NCBI RefSeq assembly: GCF_051020975.1
Contig: NW_027478160.1
Coordinates: 5,416,001-5,480,000 of the forward strand
Direction: 5' to 3'
Source of the DNA: Osmia lignaria lignaria
Taxonomy: Eukaryota; Arthropoda; Insecta; Hymenoptera; Megachilidae
DNA length: 64,000 nt
The notes beneath the pieces were generated by a model. It saw only the letters and a list, made by a program, of their open reading frames with translations, ran no database searches and was not told where the DNA came from. Each line of letters begins with the position of its first letter. Within the stretch, counting starts at the first letter, position 1. Positions 37,500 through 50,108 of this stretch are shown here, piece after piece. Made by a program: the position numbers and the translations under genes.

Positions 37500-40200
37500 C
37501 AAAAAAGGTCTCTTAACATTTTGCCATAGCTCGCTTCGTTTCCGAGATATTTGCAGATATATCTCAAGGGAAGGGGCCTGACGGACATATTTCGAGATAT
37601 TTCTTCTTCTTGTTGTTCTTCTTCTGCACAGCTAAGCTGGAACTGGCATTTGCGGCTCGCACTAGTGCAGAGTTATCTCAAAGAAAGGGGCCACGGTGTT
37701 TCTGTATCTCTATTATGTTGGTGCGGCTTCGGAACTTTTAAATATCTCGATGTATCTCGAAAACTACGCTTCTGATCAAAAAATATCATAGAATATAAAT
37801 TGTAGGAAGCATAATTCTCTACAAAAAAGGTCTCTTAACATTTTGCCATAGCTCGCTTCGTTTCCGAGATATTTGCAGATATATCTCAAGGGAAGGGGCC
37901 TGACGGACATATTTCGAGATATTTCTTCTTCTTGTTGTTCTTCTTCTGCACAGCTAAGCTGGAACTGGCATTTGCGGCTCGCACTAGTGCAGAGTTATCT
38001 CAAAGAAAGGGGCCACGGTGTTTCTGTATCTCTATTATGTTGGTGCGGCTTCGGAACTTTTAAATATCTCGATGTATCTCGAAAACTACGCTTCTGATCA
38101 AAAAATATCATAGAACATAAATTGTAGGAAGCATAATTCATTACAAAAAAGGTCTCTTAACATTTTGCCATAGCTCGCTTCGTTTCCGAGATATTTGCAG
38201 ATATATCTCAAGGGAAGGGGCCTGACGGACATATTTCGAGATATTTCTTCTTCTTGTTGTTCTTCTTCTGCACAGCTAAGCTGGAAGTGGCATTTGCGGC
38301 TCGCACTAGTGCAGAGTTATCTCAAAGAAAGGGGCCACGGTGTTTCTGTATCCCTATTATGTTGGTGCGGCTTCGGAACTTTTAAATATCTCGATATATC
38401 TCGAAAACTACGCTTCTGATCAAAAAATATCATAGAACATAAATTGTAGGAAACATAATTCTCTATAAAAAACGTCTCTTAACATTTTGCCATAGCTCGC
38501 TTCGTTTCCGAGATATTTGCAGATTCAGCTCAAAGGAACTGGCCTGACGGACATATTTCGAGATATTTCTTCTTCTTGTTGTTCTTCCTCTGCACAGCTA
38601 AGCTGGAAGTGGCATTTATAGCTCGCAATCGTGCAGAGTTATCTCAAAGAAAGGGGCCACGGTGTTTCTGTATCTCTATTATGTTGGTGCGGCTTCGGAA
38701 CTTTTAAATATCTTGATATATCTCGAGAACTACGCATCTGATCAAAAAATATCATAGAACATAAAAAGTAGGAAACTTAATTCTCTACAAAAAAGGTCTC
38801 TTAACATTTCGCCATAGCTCGCTTCGTTTCCGAGATATTTGCAGATTTATCTCAAGGGAAGGGGCCTGACGGACATATTTCGAGATATTTCTTCTTCTTG
38901 TTGTTCTTCTTCTGCACAGCTAAGCTGGAAGTGGCATTTGCGGCTCGCACTAGTGCAGAGTTATCTCAAAGAAAGGGGCCACGGTGTTTCTGTATCCCTA
39001 TTATGTTGGTGCGGCTTCGGAACTTTTAAATATCTCGATATATCTCGAAAACTACGCTTCTGATCAAAAAATATCATAGAACATAAATTGTAGGAAACAT
39101 AATTCTCTATAAAAAACGGCTCTTAACATTTTGCCATAGCTCGCTTCGTTTCCGAGATATTTGCAGGTTCAGCTCAAAGGAACTGGCCTGACGGACATAT
39201 TTCGAGATATTTCTTCTTCTTGTTGTTCTTCCTCTGCACAGCTAAGCTGGAAGTGGCATTTACAGCTCGCAATCGTGCAGAGTTATCTCAAAGAAAGGGG
39301 CCACGGTGTTTCTGTATCTCTATTATGTTGGTGCGGCTTCGGAACTTTTAAATATCTTGATATATCTCGAGAACTACGCATCTGATCAAAAAATATCATA
39401 GAACATAAAAAGTAGGAAACTTAATTCTCTACAAAAAACGTCTCTTAACATTTCGCCATAGCTCGCTTCGTTTCCGAGATATTTGCAGATTTATCTCAAG
39501 GGAAGGGGCCTGACGGACATATTTCGAGATATTTCTTCTTCTTGTTGTTCTTCTTCTGCACAGCTAAGCTGGAAGTGGCATTTGCGGCTCGCACTAGTGC
39601 AGAGTTATCTCAAAGAAAGGGGCCACGGTGTTTCTGTATCCCTATTATGTTGGTGCGGCTTCGGAACTTTTAAATATCTCGATATATCTCGAAAACTACG
39701 CTTCTGATCAAAAAATATCATAGAACATAAATTGTAGGAAACATAATTCTCTACAAAAAAGGTCTCTTAACATTTTGCCATAGCTCGCTTCGTTTCCGAG
39801 ATATTTGCAGATTTATCTCAAGGGAAGGGGCCTGACGGACATATTTCGAGATATTTCTTCTTCTTGTTGTTCTTCTTCTGCACAGCTAAGCTGGAAGTGG
39901 CATTTGCGGCTCGCACTAGTGCAGAGTTATCTCAAAGAAAGGGGCCACGGTGTTTCTGTATCTCTATTATGTTGGTGCGGTTTCGGAACTTTTAAATATC
40001 ATGATATATCTCGAGAACTACGCATCTGATCAAAAAATATCATAGAACATAAAAAGTAGGAAACTTAATTCTCTGCAAATAAGGTCTCTTAACATTTTGC
40101 CATAGCTCGCTTCGTTTCCGAGATATTTGCAGATTTATCTCAAGGGAAGGGGCCTGACGGACATATTTCGAGATATTTCTTCTTCTTGTTGTTCTTCTTC
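37500..40200. repeat. Eight-unit segment duplicated at +8050 bp (copy 1)
   Basis: Matches about 45550-48250 at 25 units' distance. Shared markers: GAATATAAATTG, CATTTATAGCTC (a stop in the open frame at 38517 and 46567), AAAACGGCTC, and AAATATCATGATA with CTGCAAATAAGG. Differences seen are GCAGGTTCAG near 39166, found only in this copy, and CTCTAAACAT near 46527, CTACACTTC near 47103 and CTGTTCAAA near 48076, found only in the other. Confidence 0.8.
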
Positions 40201-41859
40201 TGCACAGCTAAGCTGGAACTGGCATTTGCGGCTCGCACTAGTGCAGAGTTATCTCAAAGAAAGGGGCCACGGTGTTTCTGTATCTCTATTATGTTGGTGC
40301 GGCTTCGGAACTTTTAAATATCTTGATGTATCTCGAGAACTACGCATCTGATCAAAAAATATCATAGAACATAAAAAGTAGGAAACTTAATTCTCTACAA
40401 AAAAGGTCTCTTAACATTTTGCCATAGCTCGCTTCGCTTCCGAGATATTTGCAGATTTATCTCAAGGGAAGGGGCCTGACGGACATATTTCGAGATATTT
40501 CTTCTTCTTGTTGTTCTTCTTCTGCACAGCTAAGCTGGAAGTGGCATTTGCGGCTCGCACTAGTGCAGAGTTATCTCAAAGAAAGGGGCCACGGTGTTTC
40601 TGTATCCCTATTATGTTGGTGCGGCATCGGAACTTTTAAATATCTCGATATATCTCGAAAACTACGCTTCTGATCAAAAAATATCATAGAACATAAATTG
40701 TAGGAAACATAATTCTCTACAAAAAACGTCTCTTAACATTTTGCCATAGCTCGCTTCGTTTCCGAGATATTTGCAGATTCAGCTCAAAGGAACTGGCCTG
40801 ACGGACATATTTCGAAATATTTCTTCTTCTTGTTGTTCTTCCTCTGCACAGCTAAGCTGGAAGTGGCATTTACAGCTCGCAATAGTGCAGAGTTATCTCA
40901 AAGAAAGGGGCCACGGTGTTTCTGTATCTCTATTATGTTGGTGCGGCTTCGGAACTTTTAAATATCTTGATGTATCTCGAGAACTACGCATCTGATCAAA
41001 AAATATCATAGAACATAAAAAGTAGGAAACTTAATTCTCTACAAAAAAGGTCTCTTAACATTTTGCCATAGCTCGCTTCGCTTCCGAGATATTTGCAGAT
41101 TTATCTCAAGGGAAGGGGCCTGACGGACATATTTCGAGATATTTCTTCTTCTTGTTGTTCTTCTTCTGCACAGCTAAGCTGGAAGTGGCATTTGCGGCTC
41201 GCACTAGTGCAGAGTTATCTCAAAGAAAGGGGCCACGGTGTTTCTGTATCCCTATTATGTTGGTGCGGCTTCGGAACTTTTAAATATCTCGATATATCTC
41301 GAAAACTACGCTTCTGATCAAAAAATATCATAGAACATAAATTGTACGAAAAACAATTCTCTACAAAAAACGTCTCTTAACATTTTGCCATAGCTCGCTT
41401 CGTTTCCGAGATATTTGCAGATTCAGCTCAAAGGAACTGGCCTGACGGACATATTTCGAGATATTTCTTCTTCTTGTTGTTCTTCCTCTGCACAGCTAAG
41501 CTGGAAGTGGCATTAGCAGCTCGCAATAGTGCAGAGTTATCTCAAAGAAAGGGGCCACGGTGTTTCTGCATCTCTATTATGTTGGTGCGGCTTCGGAACT
41601 TTTAAATATCTCGATATATCTCGAGAACTACGCATCTGATCAAAAAATATCATAGAACATAAAAAGTAGGAAACTTAATTCTCTACAAAAAAGGTCTCTT
41701 AACATTTTGCCATAGCTCGCTTCGCTTCCGAGATATTTGCAGATTTATCTCAAGGGAAGGGGCCTGACGGACATATTTCGAGATATTTCTTCTTCTTGTT
41801 GTTCTTCTTCTGCACAGCTAAGCTGGAAGTGGCATTTGCGGCTCGCACTAGTGCAGAGT
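38640..41859. repeat. 10-unit higher-order repeat, copy 1 (3220 bp)
   Basis: Ten units repeated next door at an offset of 3220 bp. Marker order is shared: AAAACGGCTC, CATGATATATC, CTGCAAATAAGG, GGAACTGGC, GGCATCGG and CGAAATATTTC. Matching holds to about 41512. The tenth unit has CATTAGCAG, where its partner has CATTTGCAG. A private GTACGAAAAAC occurs near 41346. Confidence 0.87.
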
Positions 41860-44800
41860 TATCTCAAAGAAAGGGGCCACGGTGTTTCTGTATCTCTATT
41901 ATGTTGGTGCGGCTTCGGAACTTTTAAATATCTTGATATATCTCGAGAACTACGCATCTGATCAAAAAATATCATAGAACATAAAAAGTAGGAAACTTAA
42001 TTCTCTACAAAAAAGGTCTCTTAACATTTCGCCATAGCTCGCTTCGTTTCCGAGATATTTGCAGATTTATCTCAAGGGAAGGGGCCTGACGGACATATTT
42101 CGAGATATTTCTTCTTCTTGTTGTTCTTCTTCTGCACAGCTAAGCTGGAAGTGGCATTTGCGGCTCGCACTAGTGCAGAGTTATCTCAAAGAAAGGGGCC
42201 ACGGTGTTTCTGTATCCCTATTATGTTGGTGCGGCTTCGGAACTTTTAAATATCTCGATATATCTCGAAAACTACGCTTCTGATCAAAAAATATCATAGA
42301 ACATAAATTGTAGGAAACATAATTCTCTATAAAAAACGGCTCTTAACATTTTGCCATAGCTCGCTTCGTTTCCGAGATATTTGCAGATTCAGCTCAAAGG
42401 AACTGGCCTGACGGACATATTTCGAGATATTTCTTCTTCTTGTTGTTCTTCCTCTGCACAGCTAAGCTGGAAGTGGCATTTACAGCTCGCAATCGTGCAG
42501 AGTTATCTCAAAGAAAGGGGCCACGGTGTTTCTGTATCTCTATTATGTTGGTGCGGCTTCGGAACTTTTAAATATCTTGATATATCTCGAGAACTACGCA
42601 TCTGATCAAAAAATATCATAGAACATAAAAAGTAGGAAACTTAATTCTCTACAAAAAACGTCTCTTAACATTTCGCCATAGCTCGCTTCGTTTCCGAGAT
42701 ATTTGCAGATTTATCTCAAGGGAAGGGGCCTGACGGACATATTTCGAGATATTTCTTCTTCTTGTTGTTCTTCTTCTGCACAGCTAAGCTGGAAGTGGCA
42801 TTTGCGGCTCGCACTAGTGCAGAGTTATCTCAAAGAAAGGGGCCACGGTGTTTCTGTATCCCTATTATGTTGGTGCGGCTTCGGAACTTTTAAATATCTC
42901 GATATATCTCGAAAACTACGCTTCTGATCAAAAAATATCATAGAACATAAATTGTAGGAAACATAATTCTCTACAAAAAAGGTCTCTTAACATTTTGCCA
43001 TAGCTCGCTTCGTTTCCGAGATATTTGCAGATTTATCTCAAGGGAAGGGGCCTGACGGACATATTTCGAGATATTTCTTCTTCTTGTTGTTCTTCTTCTG
43101 CACAGCTAAGCTGGAAGTGGCATTTGCGGCTCGCACTAGTGCAGAGTTATCTCAAAGAAAGGGGCCACGGTGTTTCTGTATCTCTATTATGTTGGTGCGG
43201 TTTCGGAACTTTTAAATATCATGATATATCTCGAGAACTACGCATCTGATCAAAAAATATCATAGAACATAAAAAGTAGGAAACTTAATTCTCTGCAAAT
43301 AAGGTCTCTTAACATTTTGCCATAGCTCGCTTCGTTTCCGAGATATTTGCAGATTTATCTCAAGGGAAGGGGCCTGACGGACATATTTCGAGATATTTCT
43401 TCTTCTTGTTGTTCTTCTTCTGCACAGCTAAGCTGGAACTGGCATTTGCGGCTCGCACTAGTGCAGAGTTATCTCAAAGAAAGGGGCCACGGTGTTTCTG
43501 TATCTCTATTATGTTGGTGCGGCTTCGGAACTTTTAAATATCTTGATGTATCTCGAGAACTACGCATCTGATCAAAAAATATCATAGAACATAAAAAGTA
43601 GGAAACTTAATTCTCTACAAAAAAGGTCTCTTAACATTTTGCCATAGCTCGCTTCGCTTCCGAGATATTTGCAGATTTATCTCAAGGGAAGGGGCCTGAC
43701 GGACATATTTCGAGATATTTCTTCTTCTTGTTGTTCTTCTTCTGCACAGCTAAGCTGGAAGTGGCATTTGCGGCTCGCACTAGTGCAGAGTTATCTCAAA
43801 GAAAGGGGCCACGGTGTTTCTGTATCCCTATTATGTTGGTGCGGCATCGGAACTTTTAAATATCTCGATATATCTCGAAAACTACGCTTCTGATCAAAAA
43901 ATATCATAGAACATAAATTGTAGGAAACATAATTCTCTACAAAAAACGTCTCTTAACATTTTGCCATAGCTCGCTTCGTTTCCGAGATATTTGCAGATTC
44001 AGCTCAAAGGAACTGGCCTGACGGACATATTTCGAAATATTTCTTCTTCTTGTTGTTCTTCCTCTGCACAGCTAAGCTGGAAGTGGCATTTACAGCTCGC
44101 AATAGTGCAGAGTTATCTCAAAGAAAGGGGCCACGGTGTTTCTGTATCTCTATTATGTTGGTGCGGCTTCGGAACTTTTAAATATCTTGATGTATCTCGA
44201 GAACTACGCATCTGATCAAAAAATATCATAGAACATAAAAAGTAGGAAACTTAATTCTCTACAAAAAAGGTCTCTTAACATTTTGCCATAGCTCGCTTCG
44301 CTTCCGAGATATTTGCAGATTTATCTCAAGGGAAGGGGCCTGACGGACATATTTCGAGATATTTCTTCTTCTTGTTGTTCTTCTTCTGCACAGCTAAGCT
44401 GGAAGTGGCATTTGCGGCTCGCACTAGTGCAGAGTTATCTCAAAGAAAGGGGCCACGGTGTTTCTGTATCCCTATTATGTTGGTGCGGCTTCGGAACTTT
44501 TAAATATCTCGATATATCTCGAAAACTACGCTTCTGATCAAAAAATATCATAGAACATAAATTGTAGGAAACACAATTCTCTACAAAAAACGTCTCTTAA
44601 CATTTTGCCATAGCTCGCTTCGTTTCCGAGATATTTGCAGATTCAGCTCAAAGGAACTGGCCTGACGGACATATTTCGAGATATTTCTTCTTCTTGTTGT
44701 TCTTCCTCTGCACAGCTAAGCTGGAAGTGGCATTTGCAGCTCGCAATAGTGCAGAGTTATCTCAAAGAAAGGGGCCACGGTGTTTCTGTATCTCTATTAT

Positions 44801-45079
44801 GTTGGTGCGGCTTCGGAACTTTTAAATATCTTGATATATCTCGAGAACTACGCATCTGATCAAAAAATATCATAGAACATAAAAAGTAGGAAACTTAATT
44901 CTCTACAAAAAAGGTCTCTTAACATTTCGCCATAGCTCGCTTCGTTTCCGAGATATTTGCAGATTTATCTCAAGGGAAGGGGCCTGACGGACATGTTTCG
45001 AGATATTTCTTCTTCTTGTTGTCCTTCTTCTGCACAGCTAAGCTGGAAGTGGCATTTACAGCTCGCAATCGTGCAGAGT
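41860..45079. repeat. 10-unit higher-order repeat, copy 2 (3220 bp)
   Basis: Second copy, near-identical to the first over about 41860-44732; the last unit then follows a different variant. The join lies in the unit at 41737, whose head matches domain C units and whose tail matches the unit at 38517. Confidence 0.85.
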
Positions 45080-45549
45080 TATCTCAAAGAAAGGGGCCAC
45101 GGTGTTTCTGTATCTCTATTATGTTGGTGCGGCTTCGGAACTTTTAAATATCTTGATATATCTCGAGAACTACGCATCTGATCAAAAAATATCATAGAAC
45201 ATAAAAAGTAGGAAACTTAATTCTCTACAAAAAAGGTCTCTTAACATTTCGCCATAGCTCGCTTCGTTTCCGAGATATTTGCAGATTTATCTCAAGGGAA
45301 GGGGCCTGACGGACATATTTCGAGATATTTCTTCTTCTTGTTGTTCTTCTTCTGCACAGCTAAGCTGGAACTGGCATTTGCGGCTCGCACTAGTGCAGAG
45401 TTATCTCAAAGAAAGGGGCCACGGTGTTTCTGTATCTCTATTATGTTGGTGCGGCTTCGGAACTTTTAAATATCTCGATGTATCTCGAAAACTACGCTTC
45501 TGATCAAAAAATATCATAGAACATAAATTGTAGGAAGCATAATTCTCTA

Positions 45550-48250
45550 CAAAAAAGGTCTCTTAACATTTTGCCATAGCTCGCTTCGTTTCCGAGATAT
45601 TTGCAGATATATCTCAAGGGAAGGGGCCTGACGGACATATTTCGAGATATTTCTTCTTCTTGTTGTTCTTCTTCTGCACAGCTAAGCTGGAACTGGCATT
45701 TGCGGCTCGCACTAGTGCAGAGTTATCTCAAAGAAAGGGGCCACGGTGTTTCTGTATCTCTATTATGTTGGTGCGGCTTCGGAACTTTTAAATATCTCGA
45801 TGTATCTCGAAAACTACGCTTCTGATCAAAAAATATCATAGAATATAAATTGTAGGAAGCATAATTCTCTACAAAAAAGGTCTCTTAACATTTTGCCATA
45901 GCTCGCTTCGTTTCCGAGATATTTGCAGATATATCTCAAGGGAAGGGGCCTGACGGACATATTTCGAGATATTTCTTCTTCTTGTTGTTCTTCTTCTGCA
46001 CAGCTAAGCTGGAACTGGCATTTGCGGCTCGCACTAGTGCAGAGTTATCTCAAAGAAAGGGGCCACGGTGTTTCTGTATCTCTATTATGTTGGTGCGGCT
46101 TCGGAACTTTTAAATATCTCGATGTATCTCGAAAACTACGCTTCTGATCAAAAAATATCATAGAACATAAATTGTAGGAAGCATAATTCATTACAAAAAA
46201 GGTCTCTTAACATTTTGCCATAGCTCGCTTCGTTTCCGAGATATTTGCAGATATATCTCAAGGGAAGGGGCCTGACGGACATATTTCGAGATATTTCTTC
46301 TTCTTGTTGTTCTTCTTCTGCACAGCTAAGCTGGAAGTGGCATTTGCGGCTCGCACTAGTGCAGAGTTATCTCAAAGAAAGGGGCCACGGTGTTTCTGTA
46401 TCCCTATTATGTTGGTGCGGCTTCGGAACTTTTAAATATCTCGATATATCTCGAAAACTACGCTTCTGATCAAAAAATATCATAGAACATAAATTGTAGG
46501 AAACATAATTCTCTATAAAAAACGTCTCTAAACATTTTGCCATAGCTCGCTTCGTTTCCGAGATATTTGCAGATTCAGCTCAAAGGAACTGGCCTGACGG
46601 ACATATTTCGAGATATTTCTTCTTCTTGTTGTTCTTCCTCTGCACAGCTAAGCTGGAAGTGGCATTTATAGCTCGCAATCGTGCAGAGTTATCTCAAAGA
46701 AAGGGGCCACGGTGTTTCTGTATCTCTATTATGTTGGTGCGGCTTCGGAACTTTTAAATATCTTGATATATCTCGAGAACTACGCATCTGATCAAAAAAT
46801 ATCATAGAACATAAAAAGTAGGAAACTTAATTCTCTACAAAAAAGGTCTCTTAACATTTCGCCATAGCTCGCTTCGTTTCCGAGATATTTGCAGATTTAT
46901 CTCAAGGGAAGGGGCCTGACGGACATATTTCGAGATATTTCTTCTTCTTGTTGTTCTTCTTCTGCACAGCTAAGCTGGAAGTGGCATTTGCGGCTCGCAC
47001 TAGTGCAGAGTTATCTCAAAGAAAGGGGCCACGGTGTTTCTGTATCCCTATTATGTTGGTGCGGCTTCGGAACTTTTAAATATCTCGATATATCTCGAAA
47101 ACTACACTTCTGATCAAAAAATATCATAGAACATAAATTGTAGGAAACATAATTCTCTATAAAAAACGGCTCTTAACATTTTGCCATAGCTCGCTTCGTT
47201 TCCGAGATATTTGCAGATTCAGCTCAAAGGAACTGGCCTGACGGACATATTTCGAGATATTTCTTCTTCTTGTTGTTCTTCCTCTGCACAGCTAAGCTGG
47301 AAGTGGCATTTACAGCTCGCAATCGTGCAGAGTTATCTCAAAGAAAGGGGCCACGGTGTTTCTGTATCTCTATTATGTTGGTGCGGCTTCGGAACTTTTA
47401 AATATCTTGATATATCTCGAGAACTACGCATCTGATCAAAAAATATCATAGAACATAAAAAGTAGGAAACTTAATTCTCTACAAAAAACGTCTCTTAACA
47501 TTTCGCCATAGCTCGCTTCGTTTCCGAGATATTTGCAGATTTATCTCAAGGGAAGGGGCCTGACGGACATATTTCGAGATATTTCTTCTTCTTGTTGTTC
47601 TTCTTCTGCACAGCTAAGCTGGAAGTGGCATTTGCGGCTCGCACTAGTGCAGAGTTATCTCAAAGAAAGGGGCCACGGTGTTTCTGTATCCCTATTATGT
47701 TGGTGCGGCTTCGGAACTTTTAAATATCTCGATATATCTCGAAAACTACGCTTCTGATCAAAAAATATCATAGAACATAAATTGTAGGAAACATAATTCT
47801 CTACAAAAAAGGTCTCTTAACATTTTGCCATAGCTCGCTTCGTTTCCGAGATATTTGCAGATTTATCTCAAGGGAAGGGGCCTGACGGACATATTTCGAG
47901 ATATTTCTTCTTCTTGTTGTTCTTCTTCTGCACAGCTAAGCTGGAAGTGGCATTTGCGGCTCGCACTAGTGCAGAGTTATCTCAAAGAAAGGGGCCACGG
48001 TGTTTCTGTATCTCTATTATGTTGGTGCGGTTTCGGAACTTTTAAATATCATGATATATCTCGAGAACTACGCATCTGTTCAAAAAATATCATAGAACAT
48101 AAAAAGTAGGAAACTTAATTCTCTGCAAATAAGGTCTCTTAACATTTTGCCATAGCTCGCTTCGTTTCCGAGATATTTGCAGATTTATCTCAAGGGAAGG
48201 GGCCTGACGGACATATTTCGAGATATTTCTTCTTCTTGTTGTTCTTCTTC
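45550..48250. repeat. Eight-unit segment duplicated at +8050 bp (copy 2)
   Basis: Partner of 37.5-40.2 kb. It ends in two adjacent units (47855 and 48177) that both carry CATGATATATC and CTGCAAATAAGG, a local one-unit duplication absent from the first copy. Confidence 0.8.
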
Positions 48251-48498
48251 TGCACAGCTAAGCTGGAAGTGGCATTTGCGGCTCGCACTAGTGCAGAGTT
48301 ATCTCAAAGAAAGGGGCCACGGTGTTTCTGTATCTCTATTATGTTGGTGCGGTTTCGGAACTTTTAAATATCATGATATATCTCGAGAACTACGCATCTG
48401 ATCAAAAAATATCATAGAACATAAAAAGTAGGAAACTTAATTCTCTGCAAATAAGGTCTCTTAACATTTTGCCATAGCTCGCTTCGTTTCCGAGATAT

Positions 48499-50108
48499 TT
48501 GCAGATTTATCTCAAGGGAAGGGGCCTGACGGACATATTTCGAGATATTTCTTCTTCTTGTTGTTCTTCTTCTGCACAGCTAAGCTGGAACTGGCATTTG
48601 CGGCTCGCACTAGTGCAGAGTTATCTCAAAGAAAGGGGCCACGGTGTTTCTGTATCTCTATTATGTTGGTGCGGCTTCGGAACTTTTAAATATCTCGATG
48701 TATCTCGAAAACTACGCTTCTGATCAAAAAATATCATAGAACATAAATTGTAGGAAGCATAATTCTCTACAAAAAAGGTCTCTTAACATTTTGCCATAGC
48801 TCGCTTCGTTTCCGAGATATTTGCAGATATATCTCAAGGGAAGGGGCCTGACGGACATATTTCGAGATATTTCTTCTTCTGGTTGTTCTTCTTCTGCACA
48901 GCTAAGCTGGAAGTGGCATTTGCGGCTCGCACTAGTGCAGAGTTATCTCAAAGAAAGGGGCCACGGTGTTTCTGTATCCCTATTATGTTGGTGCGGCTTC
49001 GGAACTTTTAAATATCTCGATATATCTCGAAAACTACGCTTCTGATCAAAAAATATCATAGAACATAAATTGTAGGAAACATAATTCTCTATAAAAAACG
49101 TCTCTTAACATTTTGCCATAGCTCGCTTCGTTTCCGAGATATTTGCAGATTCAGCTCAAAGGAACTGGCCTGACGGACATATTTCGAGATATTTCTTCTT
49201 CTTGTTGTTCTTCCTCTGCACAGCTAAGCTGGAAGTGGCATTTACAGCTCGCAATCGTGCAGAGTTATCTCAAAGAAAGGGGCCACGGTGTTTCTGTATC
49301 CCTATTATGTTGGTGCGGCTTCGGAACTTTTAAATATCTTGATATATCTCGAGAACTACGCATCTGATCAAAAAATATCATAGAACATAAAAAGTAGGAA
49401 ACTTAATTCTCTACAAAAAAGGTCTCTTAACATTTCGCCATAGCTCGCTTCGTTTCCGAGATATTTGCAGATTTATCTCAAGGGAAGGGGCCTGACGGAC
49501 ATATTTCGAGATATTTCTTCTTCTTGTTGTTCTTCTTCTGCACAGCTAAGCTGGAAGTGGCATTTGCGGCTCGCACTAGTGCAGAGTTATCTCAAAGAAA
49601 GGGGCCACGGTGTTTCTGTATCCCTATTATGTTGGTGCGGCTTCGGAACTTTTAAATATCTCGATATATCTCGAAAACTACGCTTCTGATCAAAAAATAT
49701 CATAGAACATAAATTGTAGGAAACATAATTCTCTACAAAAAAGGTCTCTTAACATTTTGCCATAGCTCGCTTCGTTTCCGAGATATTTGCAGATTTATCT
49801 CAAGGGAAGGGGCCTGACGGACATATTTCGAGATATTTCTTCTTCTTGTTGTTCTTCTTCTGCACAGCTAAGCTGGAAGTGGCATTTGCGGCTCGCACTA
49901 GTGCAGAGTTATCTCAAAGAAAGGGGCCACGGTGTTTCTGTATCTCTATTATGTTGGTGCGGTTTCGGAACTTTTAAATATCTTGATATATCTCGAGAAC
50001 TACGCATCTGATCAAAAAATATCATAGAACATAAAAAGTAGGAAACTTAATTCTCTGCAAATAAGGTCTCTTAACATTTTGCCATAGCTCGCTTCGTTTC
50101 CGAGATAT
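48499..50108. repeat. 5-unit higher-order repeat, copy 1 (1610 bp)
   Basis: Units in the order GGAACTGGC type, TATATCTC-headed type, TTCAGCTC-headed type, palindrome type, and GGTTTCGG/CTGCAAATAAGG type. The same order follows in the next 1610 bp. One private change is TTCTGGTTGTTC near 48878. Confidence 0.8.

Larger units (their letters stand above)
33078..50108. repeat. Domain D: alternating units, 10-unit block and the two indels
   Basis: Units mostly alternate between the two head types, so a two-unit (644-bp) rhythm is visible in places. Tails with CTGCAAATAAGG and GGTGCGGTTTCGG mark the units at 39805, 43025, 47855, 48177 and 49787. The domain includes a 10-unit tandem block, a duplication spaced by 8050 bp, and the only length-variant units in the window. 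Confidence 0.7.
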
